Positions 9,732-18,966 are shown, counted from the first letter of the stretch. The stretch: 64,000 nucleotides of DNA from Pectobacterium actinidiae (GCF_000803315.1 NZ_JRMH01000001.1:3224001-3288000), one strand, 5' to 3'. Notes: generated by a model from the sequence alone, not told the origin. Program-made: numbers and translations.

Positions 9732-9876
9732 ATGTTATCCCCACATCCTATTTCACATTAACACCAAGAATTCACTGCAAAATAACCGGATGCCCTCACA
9801 CTGTCACGCCAAAATACGCTTAATTTAGTTTGAAATTAGTGGCAAATATGTCATGCAAAGTACAAGTCAATTTACT

Positions 9877-9900
9877 TATACCCGTCATACTTCAGGCTGC
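9877..9900 (-). repeat. Solo end of the TATACCC...GGGTATA repeat
   Basis: Read on the minus strand, GCAGCCTGAAGTATGACGGG followed by TATA matches the right terminus of the MITE-like repeat seen complete at 18260 and 43164. Only the terminus is present; the rest of the scaffold is absent. It sits 9 bases beyond the thiD stop codon. Confidence 0.7.
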
Positions 9901-9909
9901 ATGGGCGTT

Positions 9910-10713
9910 TTACCACCAGCGGTGGAAATGGTGTACGGGGCCGATTCCGTGCCCAACCTCCAGCGTGTCGGCCTGCTGTAACGCCTGCTGTAAATAGTCT
10001 TTCGCTACCTTGACCGTCTCGCCCCAGCTATCGTGACGTGGTCGCAGCGCGGCCAGTGCGGCAGACAGCGTGCAGCCGGTGCCGTGCGTATGGCGTGTAT
10101 TCACGCGTGGGGAGCTAAAACGCTGTGGTTCGCCCTCACAGCTGAACAGCCAGTCCGGGCTTTCCGCTTCGCTAAGATGGCCGCCTTTCATCAGCACCGC
10201 CTGGCACCCCATCGCCAGCAACGCTTCGCCCTGCTCACGCATTTCCCACTCGTTGGTAGCAGGTGACGTATTCAGCAACGCCGCGGCTTCCGGCAGATTG
10301 GGCGTAATCAGGGAAACCAGCGGCAGCAGTTCACGACGGATCGATTCCACCGCCTCGGGCGCGAGTAGCGGATCGCCACTTTTCGCCAGCATTACCGTAT
10401 CTAACACCACGAAAGGCACAGCGTAATGACGCAGGCGCTCGGCAACCGCATCGACGATATCGGTCTGCGCCAGCATGCCAATCTTAGCGCTGTCGATACG
10501 CACATCGCTCAGCACGGAATCCAGCTGCGCCGCGACAAAATCCGGCTCAATCCGGTAGACGGACTGCACGCCACGCGTATTTTGCGCCACCAGCGCGGTA
10601 ATGACCGACGTGCCGTAAGCACCCAGCGCGGAAAACGCTTTTAAATCCGCCTGAATTCCCGCACCGCCGCTCGGATCGGTGCCCGCAATCGTCAACGCAT
10701 TGATACGCTTCAT
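9910..10713 (-). CDS. thiD: Hydroxymethylpyrimidine/phosphomethylpyrimidine kinase ThiD
   Basis: ThiD phosphorylates HMP and HMP-P to HMP-PP in thiamine synthesis. The 267-residue protein starts at ATG 10713 ([19 protein letters not shown]), which overlaps the thiM stop by ATGA; the frame is open 114 bases further upstream but the extension lies inside thiM. The ribokinase-fold landmarks are [17 protein letters not shown] (residues about 10-26), [27 protein letters not shown], and the catalytic [12 protein letters not shown] near residue 212. It is the second gene of a thiMD operon under the TPP riboswitch. Confidence 0.93.
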   Translation of the reverse strand: MKRINALTIAGTDPSGGAGIQADLKAFSALGAYGTSVITALVAQNTRGVQSVYRIEPDFVAAQLDSVLSDVRIDSAKIGMLAQTDIVDAVAERLRHYAVPFVVLDTVMLAKSGDPLLAPEAVESIRRELLPLVSLITPNLPEAAALLNTSPATNEWEMREQGEALLAMGCQAVLMKGGHLSEAESPDWLFSCEGEPQRFSSPRVNTRHTHGTGCTLSAALAALRPRHDSWGETVKVAKDYLQQALQQADTLEVGHGIGPVHHFHRWW

Positions 10714-11504
10714 GCCAGATCCTCCGCGCGCAGAGTATAGAGTCTGTCGAGGAAGTTGGGGATAAAACTCCCCGTTCCTTGCGACGCCGAAGCCGCCTGC
10801 TGCCCCGCTAACGCCATGACATAGCATGCCGCCGCTACGTGGGATAAACGGTCCCCCTCCAAAGAGCAGAAACCGGCCACGACTGCCGACAGCGCACAGC
10901 CCGTGCCAACCACGCGCGTCATCATGCTATCGCCGCCGCTTACCGCAATATCACGTTCACCGTCCGTGACATAATCCACCGCGCCGGTCACCGCAACAAT
11001 CGTCCCCACCTCTCGTGCCAGTTCACGCGCAGCAGGGAGCGCCGCCAGCGAATCATCGGCGCTATCCACGCCACGGCCTTGTACAGCTAACCCCGCTAGC
11101 GCCATGATTTCAGATGCATTGCCACGAATCGCCGCGGGTTTCCACGCCAGCAATTCCCGACAAAATTCACTCCGGAAGGTCAACCCACCAACGGCAACCG
11201 GATCGAGCACCCACGGCGTACCCGCCTGATGCGCGCTGTTTACCGCCGCTCGCATCGCCTCAGCGCGCGTGCGCTCCAGCGTGCCGACATTAATTAGCAA
11301 CGCATCCGCCACCGCGCTGAACTGTGCGGCTTCTTCGGGATCGATCACCATCGCAGGCGACGCATTCAGCGCCAGCAGCACATTGGCAGTAAAAGATTGC
11401 ACCACATCGTTGGTCAGGCAGTGCACCAGCGGCGAAGCAGAACGGAATTGAGTGAGTGAGATTGCTGCCTGAGCGGCAGAAAAGTCGGCAGGTCGAATGT
11501 TCAT
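10710..11504 (-). CDS. thiM: Hydroxyethylthiazole kinase ThiM
   Basis: ThiM phosphorylates the thiazole alcohol for thiamine salvage. The 264-residue protein carries [62 protein letters not shown] and the catalytic [14 protein letters not shown], all hallmarks of the family and nearly identical to E. coli ThiM. I place the start at ATG 11504: GGGAG precedes it by 5-6 bases. The open frame reaches 11549, but those extra codons lie in the riboswitch leader. It is translationally coupled to thiD (ATGA overlap). Confidence 0.93.
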   Translation of the reverse strand: MNIRPADFSAAQAAISLTQFRSASPLVHCLTNDVVQSFTANVLLALNASPAMVIDPEEAAQFSAVADALLINVGTLERTRAEAMRAAVNSAHQAGTPWVLDPVAVGGLTFRSEFCRELLAWKPAAIRGNASEIMALAGLAVQGRGVDSADDSLAALPAARELAREVGTIVAVTGAVDYVTDGERDIAVSGGDSMMTRVVGTGCALSAVVAGFCSLEGDRLSHVAAACYVMALAGQQAASASQGTGSFIPNFLDRLYTLRAEDLA

Positions 11505-11510
11505 AGGTCT

Positions 11511-11546
11511 CCCAACCGGCGTGGAAGAAGGCGGCAACCGGTGGGG
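11511..11546 (-). promoter_or_regulatory. Possible anti-Shine-Dalgarno helix of the thiM leader
   Basis: In the transcript, CCCCACCGG (11546-11538) can pair with CCGGTTGGG (11519-11511) with a single C-U mismatch, hiding part of the GGGAG ribosome binding site of thiM. This would give translational control, as in E. coli thiM. No folding program was run. Confidence 0.5.
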
Positions 11547-11549
11547 CAT

Positions 11550-11633
11550 ACCGTGACTTCCCTACGCTGGCATTATCCAGATCAGGTGGTACGGGTATTT
11601 CTCAGCCTTCACAAAGAAGGGCACCCCGAGTCA
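11550..11633 (-). promoter_or_regulatory. TPP riboswitch (thi box)
   Basis: Read on the minus strand the leader has all conserved blocks of the thi element: ACTCGGGGTGCCC (from 11631), GGCTGAGAAATACCC, ACCTGATCTGGATAATGCC and AGCGTAGGGAAGTCAC. The CTGAGA and CTGGATAATGCC stretches form the pyrimidine- and pyrophosphate-sensing helices. It directly precedes thiM, whose product salvages a thiamine precursor. Confidence 0.97.
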
Positions 11634-11797
11634 TGTACTTAGACTTCGCAGCATAAGTAAGTGACGCCAGTAAAGCAAGCCATCGCCCGTGCGACGCTCC
11701 CCGACACAAAATGAAAAACCACAGGCACATTGTGACATAGAGAAAAATGCCATAACCCTTTAGACTGGCTAATCAAACCCATACGGAGGAAATTGTG

Positions 11798-12817
11798 ATG
11801 ACGATAATCAAGAGTTATGCCGCGCCGGAAGCAGGGGCAGCGCTGGAGTTGTATGAGTTTGATGCAGGTGAACTACAGGCAGAAGACGTTGAAGTCGTGG
11901 TTGATTACTGCGGCGTATGCCATTCCGATCTGTCGATGATCGATAACGAATGGGGCATGTCGAACTATCCGCTGGTTGCCGGGCATGAAGTGATTGGCCG
12001 TGTACACGCGCTGGGTGACGCGGCGAAAAGCAAAGGATTAAAGGTTGGTCAGCGCGTCGGTATTGGCTGGACAGCGCGCAGCTGTGGGCACTGCGATGCC
12101 TGTATCAGCGGCAGTCAAACTAACTGTCAGCAAGGCAGCGTGCCGACCATCCTGAATAAAGGCGGTTTTGCCGATAAGATCCGCGCGAACTGGCAGTGGG
12201 CTATCCCACTCCCTGACACCATTGATATCGAATCAGCAGGTCCGTTGCTGTGCGGCGGCATCACCGTCTTCAAACCGCTGTTAATGCACCATGTCACCGC
12301 AACCAGCCGCGTCGGCGTGATCGGTATCGGCGGCCTGGGACATATCGCGATTAAGCTCCTGCACGCCATGGGTTGTGAAGTCACAGCATTCAGTTCGAAC
12401 CCGGCGAAAGAGCAGGAAGTACTGGCCATGGGTGCCGATAAAGTCGTCAACAGCCGCGATCCGCAGGCGCTGACCGCTCTGGCAGGCCAGTTCGATCTGA
12501 TCATCAACACCGTGAGTGTCGATCTGGAATGGCAGCCCTACTTCAACGCGCTCGCTTATAACGGGAAATTCCATACCGTCGGCGCAGTGATGAAGCCATT
12601 CAGCGTTCCGGCTTTCACGCTTATCGCGGGTGACCGCAGCGTTTCTGGTTCTTCTACTGGTTCACCGCATGAGCTGCGTTCTCTGATGAAGCTCGCCGCA
12701 CGTGCCAACGTGAAGCCGCAGACGGAACTGTTCCCGATGTCGAAAATCAATGATGCCATCCAGCACGTACGTGACGGCAAAGCCCGTTACCGTGTTGTAC
12801 TGAAAGCCGATTTTTAA
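11798..12817 (+). CDS. ahr: NADPH-dependent aldehyde reductase Ahr (YjgB), zinc alcohol dehydrogenase family
   Basis: A medium-chain zinc dehydrogenase of 339 residues. Catalytic zinc ligands lie in [11 protein letters not shown] (Cys about 37) and AGHEVIGRV (His-Glu); the structural zinc cysteines are in [16 protein letters not shown]. The Rossmann motif is [20 protein letters not shown]. It is nearly superimposable on E. coli Ahr to its last residues [12 protein letters not shown]. Ahr reduces a broad range of aldehydes. I take ATG 11798 rather than GTG 11795 because GGAGG at 11785-11789 is then 8 bases away. A terminator follows. Confidence 0.9.
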   Translation: MTIIKSYAAPEAGAALELYEFDAGELQAEDVEVVVDYCGVCHSDLSMIDNEWGMSNYPLVAGHEVIGRVHALGDAAKSKGLKVGQRVGIGWTARSCGHCDACISGSQTNCQQGSVPTILNKGGFADKIRANWQWAIPLPDTIDIESAGPLLCGGITVFKPLLMHHVTATSRVGVIGIGGLGHIAIKLLHAMGCEVTAFSSNPAKEQEVLAMGADKVVNSRDPQALTALAGQFDLIINTVSVDLEWQPYFNALAYNGKFHTVGAVMKPFSVPAFTLIAGDRSVSGSSTGSPHELRSLMKLAARANVKPQTELFPMSKINDAIQHVRDGKARYRVVLKADF

Positions 12818-12824
12818 TCGGTAA

Positions 12825-12855
12825 AGACGCCTGAGCGATCGGGCGTCTGCTTTTT
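12825..12855 (+). terminator. Rho-independent terminator of ahr
   Basis: AGACGCC (12825-12831) pairs with GGCGTCT (12842-12848), followed by GCTTTTTA. Confidence 0.75.
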
Positions 12856-12970
12856 ACCCATGAGTCAGATTATCGTCATTCTCTGGACCACACCGGTCGG
12901 CACCACGCTACTGAATGCATTCAACAAATTTCATGATAGGATTGGAAAGTGATGCAAGAGGAGATCCACA

Positions 12971-13894
12971 ATGCCTTTTAAAGAGTATGACCACGACTTC
13001 ATTGATAAAAATAAGAAGACATCCTCGTCAGTAAGATTTGCCCTTTTATTATCGGTATTAATCATTATATTTAATCTCCTGTTCTTCAAGCCGCGCAACT
13101 TTCAGGAGCAGTTACACAATAATCCGGGGGTTTATACCGATTCGATTGCGCTGATTTTTCTTTTTTTTATCTTGTCATGCACCAGTAAAATATCCCTTAA
13201 CCATACTTCAGCCTTATCCATTCGCCTCGGGCTCCATGTCTGGATAGGCTCAGCCACGTTTGACTTCATGGATGAATTTATCTATCAGCCTAAGCTGGTT
13301 GGGTATTATGTTGAGGACATGCTGAGAATTATTGGTATGTTTGGCGTTGGATTCGGTGTCTATACCCTGATACAACAAATCAATAATAAGTATGTCGAAG
13401 CCAGAATACAGTCATTTAGCGATGAACTCACACAGCTTCCTAATCGTCGGTTTTTTATTAACGAATTAAAAAAGCTCGAAGCGAAAACACCCTATTTATT
13501 TATTATCGATATCGACAATTTCAAAGTCATTAATGATAAATATGGACATACGAAAGGCGACGAAATATTAAGCAAATTTGGTCATATTCTTTCCCGTTTC
13601 GATAACAGTGAGATCGTCGCAACCCGAATCGGAGGCGAAGAGTTCGCGATTATTCTGTATGCCGGAACACAGAATCGGGCAGAGAAGCTGGCAAGAGAAG
13701 TGCTAAAAAATGCGAACAAAATCATTATCAAGAATATGCACCACCTTTCTGTCAGCATTGGGGCGGGTAAAAAACAGCCTCACGAACCCACCGAACACTT
13801 TATGAAACGTGTGGATGTCGCGCTTTACCAAGCCAAAAATACCGGTAAAGGCAAGGTAGAATGGGCTCTGGAACCGAAGGAAAAAACGTCGTAG
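12971..13894 (+). CDS. Membrane-anchored diguanylate cyclase (GGDEF domain)
   Basis: The 307-residue protein has an N-terminal membrane region with about four helices (residues ~22-40, 57-72, 85-100, 112-132) and a GGDEF domain from ~150. The catalytic motif is GGEEF in RIGGEEFAII (about residues 217-226), an active variant. FIIDIDNFKVINDKYGHTKGD supplies the metal- and GTP-binding Asp and Asn residues (given in part: DIDNFKVINDKYGH). It should make cyclic di-GMP at the inner membrane. No RxxD product-inhibition site is evident five residues before GGEEF. GAGGAG lies 9 bases before the ATG. Its codon use and A/T content are richer than in the flanking dehydrogenase genes, which may indicate separate acquisition. 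Confidence 0.87.
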   Translation: MPFKEYDHDFIDKNKKTSSSVRFALLLSVLIIIFNLLFFKPRNFQEQLHNNPGVYTDSIALIFLFFILSCTSKISLNHTSALSIRLGLHVWIGSATFDFMDEFIYQPKLVGYYVEDMLRIIGMFGVGFGVYTLIQQINNKYVEARIQSFSDELTQLPNRRFFINELKKLEAKTPYLFIIDIDNFKVINDKYGHTKGDEILSKFGHILSRFDNSEIVATRIGGEEFAIILYAGTQNRAEKLAREVLKNANKIIIKNMHHLSVSIGAGKKQPHEPTEHFMKRVDVALYQAKNTGKGKVEWALEPKEKTS

Positions 13895-14118
13895 TTCGCC
13901 TCTCGCCATACCAATAACACGGCCGCACGGACGCGCCCCCCTCCCTGAATTATCATAAACCCTACTCATTTCCACAACGGCGCCCCCTGCTTGCCACCTA
14001 TCATTCTGTAACAAAATTAAACACTTCCTGATTAATCAACTCACTGACCAGGGTGTACTTTTTTATAGGTAGAACCGAAAACATAACCTCCACAAAACAT
14101 TCAGTGAAAGGAAGACGA

Positions 14119-15129
14119 ATGAAAGCAGCCATCGTTACAAAGGATCATTCCGTTGAGATTCAGGATAAAAAACTGCGCCCCCTCCAGCACGGCGAAGCCC
14201 TGCTAAGCATGGAGTGCTGTGGCGTTTGCCACACCGATCTGCACGTTAAAGACGGGGATTTTGGCGACGTTACCGGCATCACGCTTGGCCATGAGGGCAT
14301 TGGCATCGTCAAAGAAGTGGGTCCGGGAGTGACCTCACTGAAGCCCGGCGATCGCGCCAGCGTGGCCTGGTTCTATCAGGGCTGCGGCCACTGTGAATAT
14401 TGTAATAGCGGTAACGAAACCCTGTGTCGCGAAGTAAAAAACGCGGGCTACTCTGTTGATGGCGGAATGGCAGAAGAGTGCATCGTCGTTGCCGATTACG
14501 CAGTAAAAGTGCCGGATGGTCTGGACTCTGCCGCTGCCAGCAGTATTACCTGTGCGGGCGTGACAACCTACAAAGCGGTAAAAATCTCACAAATCAAACC
14601 AGGACAATGGATCGCCATTTATGGTCTGGGCGGATTGGGGAATCTGGCGCTGCAATACGCCAAAAATGTCTTTAATGCGAAGGTCATCGCGATTGATGTC
14701 AACGACGCCCAATTAGCTTTTGCCAAAGAGATGGGCGCGGATCTGGTCATTAACCCTGCGAAGGAAGATGCTGCAAAAATCATTCAGGAAAAAGTGGGCG
14801 GCGCGCATTCAGCCGTAGTCACTGCCGTTGCCCGTGCAGCATTTAACTCCGCAGTCGATGCCCTTCGCGCGGGCGGACGCCTTGTTGCCGTCGGCCTGCC
14901 ACCGGAATCCATGGATTTGAATATTCCGCGTCTGGTGCTGGATGGCATTCAGGTAGTAGGATCGCTGGTTGGCACGCGTGAAGACCTGAAAGAAGCATTC
15001 CAGTTTGCGGCAGAAGGGAAAGTGAAACCGAAAGTGACTCGTCGCCCGCTGAAAGACATCAACGCTATTTTCGCTGAAATGAAAGGCGGAAAAATTACAG
15101 GTCGCATGGTAATTGATCTGTCAATGTAA
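14119..15129 (+). CDS. adhP: Alcohol dehydrogenase AdhP (zinc-dependent, propanol-preferring)
   Basis: A 336-residue medium-chain dehydrogenase oxidising ethanol and propanol with NAD+. Zinc ligands appear in [26 protein letters not shown] and [16 protein letters not shown]; the nucleotide site is [16 protein letters not shown] (about residues 168-183). The length and the C-terminal [11 protein letters not shown] match E. coli AdhP. I choose ATG 14119 behind AAGGAAG; the frame is open to 14053 but those 22 codons have no homology. A strong terminator follows. Confidence 0.92.
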   Translation: MKAAIVTKDHSVEIQDKKLRPLQHGEALLSMECCGVCHTDLHVKDGDFGDVTGITLGHEGIGIVKEVGPGVTSLKPGDRASVAWFYQGCGHCEYCNSGNETLCREVKNAGYSVDGGMAEECIVVADYAVKVPDGLDSAAASSITCAGVTTYKAVKISQIKPGQWIAIYGLGGLGNLALQYAKNVFNAKVIAIDVNDAQLAFAKEMGADLVINPAKEDAAKIIQEKVGGAHSAVVTAVARAAFNSAVDALRAGGRLVAVGLPPESMDLNIPRLVLDGIQVVGSLVGTREDLKEAFQFAAEGKVKPKVTRRPLKDINAIFAEMKGGKITGRMVIDLSM

Positions 15130-15149
15130 ACGGCGTTTTGAATATAAAC

Positions 15150-15178
15150 GGGATAGCACTGCGCTATCCCATTTTTTA
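15150..15178 (+). terminator. Rho-independent terminator of adhP
   Basis: GGGATAGC (15150-15157) pairs with GCTATCCC (15163-15170), followed by ATTTTTTATA. Confidence 0.9.
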
Positions 15179-15181
15179 TAT

Positions 15182-15334
15182 TTAGCCAAGCGCTTGCGTA
15201 TTACCAGAGCACACAAGCTGCTTACTTTTAATAGGGTACACCTCGATGTCAGGACGCGTGAAAAAGGCCATTTCCCACGGGTTCTTGGTGACGTATTCGT
15301 GGCGCACCTTTTCGTAGAGCGGAATACATAGGAA
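15182..15334 (-). pseudogene. Possible C-terminal gene remnant
   Basis: On the minus strand a frame of 50 codons ends with TAA at 15184-15182. Its middle reads YEKVRHEYVTKNPWEMAFF followed by TRPDIEVYPI, a composition that looks like real protein rather than chance, but there is no start codon and a stop lies just upstream. I do not recognise the parent family. It could be the 3' scar of a deleted gene between adhP and the TauE-type exporter. Confidence 0.35.
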
Positions 15335-15365
15335 TTAAGAGCGATAAATATGATGGCTCACGTCA

Positions 15366-16133
15366 TTATTTCAGCACCAGCATAGTGATACCCACGCCGA
15401 CCAGCATTAGACAAAACGCGCCGCGCAAATAAGCGACCGGAAGTTTATGAGCCACCGCGACACCCCAGGACACGCTGATGATCCCCCCCAGCGCCAGTGG
15501 TAAACCGATACTCCAGTCAACATTACCCGCTTGCGAATAAGACAGTAGCGCCGCCAGTGCGCCCGGCACGACGAGAATTAACGCCATTCCCTGCGCCTGC
15601 GTTTGTGCAAAGGCAAACAGGGTAACCAGCACTGGCACCACCACCAGACCACCGCCAACGGTAAAAATACCGGATATAAACCCACTCGCCACACCAATCA
15701 ACGGCAGATATTTGGGCGATAGCGCCATCTCCGGCTTTTGGCTTCGCTTCTTGCTATACCACTGCCACATATAGTACGTCGCCAGCACCAACAGAAAAGT
15801 GGCAAACGCACGCTGGAGGTTGTGAACATCAATCGATGACGCCATGTGAGCGGCAAAGTAGGCAGACCCCGTCGCAAAAACACACATGGTCAACGCCACC
15901 CGCGTATCAATGCGGTTACGCTGACGATAGCGTAGAAAACCAATCAGCACGTTAGGCGTAATCATCACCAGCGCAGTTCCCTGTGCCATATGCTGATCCA
16001 TCCCAAAGAGCACGCCCAGAATCGGAATCGCGATCAGCCCACCGCCAATCCCCAACATTCCTCCGCAAAATCCCAGCCCGATCCCCAAAAGCAAACACAA
16101 CAACATATCGCTGAACATCATTAAGCTAAACAT
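15366..16133 (-). CDS. TauE/SafE family membrane exporter
   Basis: A 255-residue inner-membrane protein with about eight helices. Both halves carry the family's glycine-rich repeat: GFCGGMLGIGGGLIAIPIL near residue 22 and GFISGIFTVGGGLVVVPVL near residue 153, showing the internal duplication typical of TauE/SafE permeases. Family members export sulfite, sulfoacetate or other organosulfonates; the substrate here is unknown. It is divergent from a LysR-type gene, with 219 bases between them, so that regulator is its likely controller. Confidence 0.85.
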   Translation of the reverse strand: MFSLMMFSDMLLCLLLGIGLGFCGGMLGIGGGLIAIPILGVLFGMDQHMAQGTALVMITPNVLIGFLRYRQRNRIDTRVALTMCVFATGSAYFAAHMASSIDVHNLQRAFATFLLVLATYYMWQWYSKKRSQKPEMALSPKYLPLIGVASGFISGIFTVGGGLVVVPVLVTLFAFAQTQAQGMALILVVPGALAALLSYSQAGNVDWSIGLPLALGGIISVSWGVAVAHKLPVAYLRGAFCLMLVGVGITMLVLK

Positions 16134-16231
16134 AACGTAACCAAGTCACCCATCGGGCAAAAATAGAGAGAGGACAACGCCATCCTAGGCGCAGAGCCGC
16201 ATTTTGATAATCCCTGAATACTCAATGACCC

Positions 16232-16246
16232 TTTCCTGTCAGGAAA
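16232..16246. promoter_or_regulatory. Candidate LysR-type operator between the exporter and its regulator
   Basis: TTTCCT-GTC-AGGAAA is a perfect 6-bp inverted repeat in the divergent intergenic region. LysR proteins bind short dyads of this size. The assignment rests on position and symmetry only. Confidence 0.4.
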
Positions 16247-16352
16247 ACCATCTGCTGTGCTAAATTACAGCGTGACATAAGAAATGTACCCGCATACTGC
16301 GCGGTATCAATACGCCCTGCTTTTCTGCCCTGCTGAGGACTCTCGATAGCTA

Positions 16353-17255
16353 ATGATTAACCCTACGCATTTTGACCTCCAGTCGCTCCGCATCTTTTTG
16401 CAAGTTGCCCAAACCGGCAGCCTGACCAAAGCCGCAGAAAAATTCCACATTACGCTTTCGGCTTTAAGTAAACGCATCGCCGAACTGGAGCGTACCGTGG
16501 ACTGTGCGCTATTTATCCGCATGCCGCGCGGCCTAACGCTAACTCCGGCAGGCAAGGAATTAGTGAATCTTGCAGGTAATGTGCTAAGCAACGTGGAGCG
16601 CATGGCGAGTGAAATGAATGACTACGCCGTTGGCGTGCGCGGCCACGTACACATGTGGGCGAACACCTCGGCGATTATTCAGTTTCTCCCGCAAGATCTG
16701 GCGTCATTCCTTCTGGCCCGGCCGCTCATTCGTATTAACCTGGAGGAAAAGCTCAGTAAGACCGTGGTGACGGCACTCGCGATGGGAGAAGCCGATATCG
16801 GCATCTTCGCTGACAATGTCGGCTCGCAGGGAGTCGAGAAGATTCCTTATCGTCAGGACAAACTTGTCGTACTCGTTCCACCCCAGCACCCGCTTTCCGC
16901 AAGACCAGAAGTCAGCTTCAACGACACGCTGGGCTACGACTATGTCGGCCTCAATAACGGCAGCTCGTTGCTAAAACAGCTGAAAGACGCTTCGGATGAG
17001 CTGGGGAGAGTGCTGCGCCTGCGGGTGCAGGTCAGCAGCTTTGACGGCATTTGTCGCATGATCGAAGCAGGGCTGGGGATCAGCGTCTTGCCGGAAGGGG
17101 CAATTCGCCAAGGCGTACTCGGCACCGGGTTACGCGCCATCAACCTCACCGACGAGTGGGCGTCACGCCAGCTCTGGCTAGGCGTGAAATCCGGCGCAAC
17201 ATTGCAGCCCGAAGTCGCTAATCTGCTGACACATCTGCGGCAGTGCGGCGCATAA
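16353..17255 (+). CDS. LysR family transcriptional regulator
   Basis: A 300-residue regulator. The N-terminal winged helix-turn-helix is clear in LQSLRIFLQVAQTGSLTKAAE followed by FHITLSALSKRIAELER (about residues 9-47; each run given in part), ending in PRGLTLTPAGKEL. The effector domain shows EADIGIFADNV and GISVLPEGAI. It is transcribed away from the TauE/SafE gene and probably controls it together with itself, as is usual for divergent LysR pairs. The effector is unknown. Confidence 0.88.
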   Translation: MINPTHFDLQSLRIFLQVAQTGSLTKAAEKFHITLSALSKRIAELERTVDCALFIRMPRGLTLTPAGKELVNLAGNVLSNVERMASEMNDYAVGVRGHVHMWANTSAIIQFLPQDLASFLLARPLIRINLEEKLSKTVVTALAMGEADIGIFADNVGSQGVEKIPYRQDKLVVLVPPQHPLSARPEVSFNDTLGYDYVGLNNGSSLLKQLKDASDELGRVLRLRVQVSSFDGICRMIEAGLGISVLPEGAIRQGVLGTGLRAINLTDEWASRQLWLGVKSGATLQPEVANLLTHLRQCGA

Positions 17256-17272
17256 AAGGTGAAGACCTGCCC

Positions 17273-18046
17273 TTATCCCTCTTCGCTACCTGTTTTCTCA
17301 TAGCCGAGGCGACCAACAAAGGGTAAACGCAGCGCGGGCGGGTTCATATCCACGCCCATGTTCAGCCCCAGAATGTTGGCCTCAATCCCCTCTTCAATAC
17401 CCATCGTGATACCCAACACGCCTAGCAGTGAGATCTGCACGCCGCTTCCCGATGGCGACAGCCCAACCGGGCGCGAGATCGGGCGGTAATCTTTACCAAT
17501 GGCATTAGCTGGCATATCCAGCTTGAGTGCGGGCACTTCGCGGCCAATGTGCGCCAAAAACGTATTGCTATTCGGCCCCGGCCAGGCGTGGTAGGTATTC
17601 GGCCACGGATAGCTTTTGATCGCGGCCTCAATCTGCGGGATCATGGCTTCCGCCTTATCGCCACGGTGCTCCACCAACAGCTTCGGTTTCGCGCCATACC
17701 AATACGCATCGGCCACCGAACGGTTAAGACGGACGACGTTATCGCTCCCCCACCTCACGACCTCATAACGGCGATATTGGGTTTCCCCCGCTTTCTTGAA
17801 AATGATCCACGGGTGTACCGCCACCAACCCGCGCCAGCCGTAAGTCGGCGCAGCATAAACCTGCACGATAGCCGTCTGGCGAAATTGCACAGGGTTCGGT
17901 GCCAAGCCGGAAGAATCACGCTTGGCAGACCACCAGCTTTGTCCATTGAACGTTTCGCCGTTGCGCGTTGACTGCGCCCAGCTTTGCCAAAAAGACAGCA
18001 ACAGCACACAAATAAACCCAATCCCCAAGAATTTGAGGTACGTCAT
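17273..18046 (-). CDS. DUF3750 family protein, probably membrane-anchored
   Basis: A 257-residue protein I recognise as a DUF3750 member of unknown function. It has one N-terminal hydrophobic segment (about residues 6-24) that could act as an uncleaved anchor or signal, then a globular part with VQVYAAPTYGWRGLVAVHPW, YRRYEVVRWG and the conserved YPWPNTYHAWPGPNSNTF (about residues 147-164). Its 3' end lies 17 bases from the convergent LysR gene. No functional partner is evident nearby. Confidence 0.75.
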   Translation of the reverse strand: MTYLKFLGIGFICVLLLSFWQSWAQSTRNGETFNGQSWWSAKRDSSGLAPNPVQFRQTAIVQVYAAPTYGWRGLVAVHPWIIFKKAGETQYRRYEVVRWGSDNVVRLNRSVADAYWYGAKPKLLVEHRGDKAEAMIPQIEAAIKSYPWPNTYHAWPGPNSNTFLAHIGREVPALKLDMPANAIGKDYRPISRPVGLSPSGSGVQISLLGVLGITMGIEEGIEANILGLNMGVDMNPPALRLPFVGRLGYEKTGSEEG

Positions 18047-18259
18047 AGGCCAAATAGCTCACAGAAAAGAGATGGAAAAGAATCGATACGCCTGCGGACG
18101 GGCGCCCACAGTGAAAATCGGTCAAACAATCATTCCGCTAGTTTACTGCCAGTTGGCAGCGAGGTTAAGAGATTGGGTGAAACATTGACCTATTTTTACG
18201 TTGCGTGAGGGATATCAAGTAAAACGTTTCCTTTTATTCTCAGCATTGATGTCACATTC

Positions 18260-18385
18260 TATACCCTAAATAATTCGAGTTGCGTGAAGACAGCAACCGA
18301 GCGAATCTCGGGAGCTTACTCAGGTAAGTGACTGGGGTGAGTAAGGGCGGCCAACGCACAAGCAGCTTGAAGTATTTAGTGTATA
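18260..18385. repeat. Solo MITE-like repeat, 126 bp (TATACCC...GTGTATA)
   Basis: Left end TATACCCTAAATAATTCGAG, centre CAGGTAAGTGACTGGGGTGA, right end GCAGCTTGAAGTAT and then a decayed TTAGTGTATA. A related family of non-coding repeats is common in Pectobacterium, Yersinia and Serratia. The terminal inverted repeat TATACCC/GGGTATA is intact on the left and degenerate on the right. The element abuts the SnoaL-like remnant directly and marks where that gene's 5' part is lost. It is collinear with the scaffold of the larger copy at 43164. Confidence 0.88.
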
Positions 18386-18589
18386 GACGCTGTCGTTGCC
18401 GAGAATGATTTGATCGTTTGCCGAATAACCATGAGTGGCCGACATATCAACGATTTCGACCATTGGAAAGCCTCCGGCAAGTCTGTTCGTTTCATAGGTA
18501 TGAATATGCACCGTATTGAGGAAGGCCGCATCAAAGAAACCTGGCACTTTGAAAACTTTGATGGATTAAAAGCAGCAGAAACCGCCTGA
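18386..18589 (+). pseudogene. 3' remnant of a SnoaL-like ester cyclase gene
   Basis: The frame reads DAVVAENDLIVCRITMSGRH from position 18386, then SGKSVRFIGMNMHRIEEGRI and KETWHFENFDGL, stopping with TGA at 18587-18589. This is the C-terminal half of a SnoaL-like/ester-cyclase fold, whose members share the pattern 'vaegDrV..r...tGth.....G....G..v.f.gi.i.Ri.dGkI.E.W'. The 5' half is missing and replaced by the repeat ending at 18385, so the gene is broken. A 9-bp dyad (CCGAGTTAA 18617-18625, TTAACTCGG 18632-18640) follows. Confidence 0.7.
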
Positions 18590-18659
18590 TTGGCTGTACT
18601 CGAATTCCCCGGTTGCCCGAGTTAAATCACATTAACTCGGACAAGTCATGCAATAAAAA

Positions 18660-18907
18660 ACAAGTAAATATAAAGATCGTTACCACGGAAAAGGCATAGT
18701 AGGTCAGTTGCTAGCTGAAGCTGAAAAATTGCCTTAGAAGAAGGCTGTATCTTCGTCTATTTGGAGCCAATGAGCTTCAATGCTCCCGGTTCTTATGGGA
18801 AGAAAGGATATAAAGTTATTGAAAAAGTTGAAAACTCGCCCTCACCTGGAGAGTCACATTATTTCTTTATCAAGAATCTAAAAAAACCATCACATAAAGT
18901 AGAATGA
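18660..18907 (+). pseudogene. Frameshifted GNAT acetyltransferase remnant
   Basis: From about 18678 the frame reads RYHGKGIVGQLLAEAEKL, the acetyl-CoA loop and following helix of a GNAT protein, and then hits a TAG after LP. Moving one base restores LEEGCIFVYLEPMSFNAPGS (first part) and YGKKGYKVIEKVENSPSPGE, ending in TGA at 18905-18907. A single-base deletion near 18731-18737 therefore breaks the gene, and the N-terminal half is absent. Confidence 0.75.
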
Positions 18908-18966
18908 AGCAGTACATTTTTCATCTTAGTTAACGGTCTCTTCACTGGTTACGGCCACCTATCGTG

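Noticed and set aside
9732..9909. Pho box for psiE
   Set aside because: CTGTCAC occurs at about 9801, but the second direct repeat expected 11 bases away is not present, so I do not claim a PhoB site.
18617..18640. Terminator after the SnoaL-like remnant
   Set aside because: The 9-bp dyad is perfect but is not followed by a T run, so it is not called as an intrinsic terminator.
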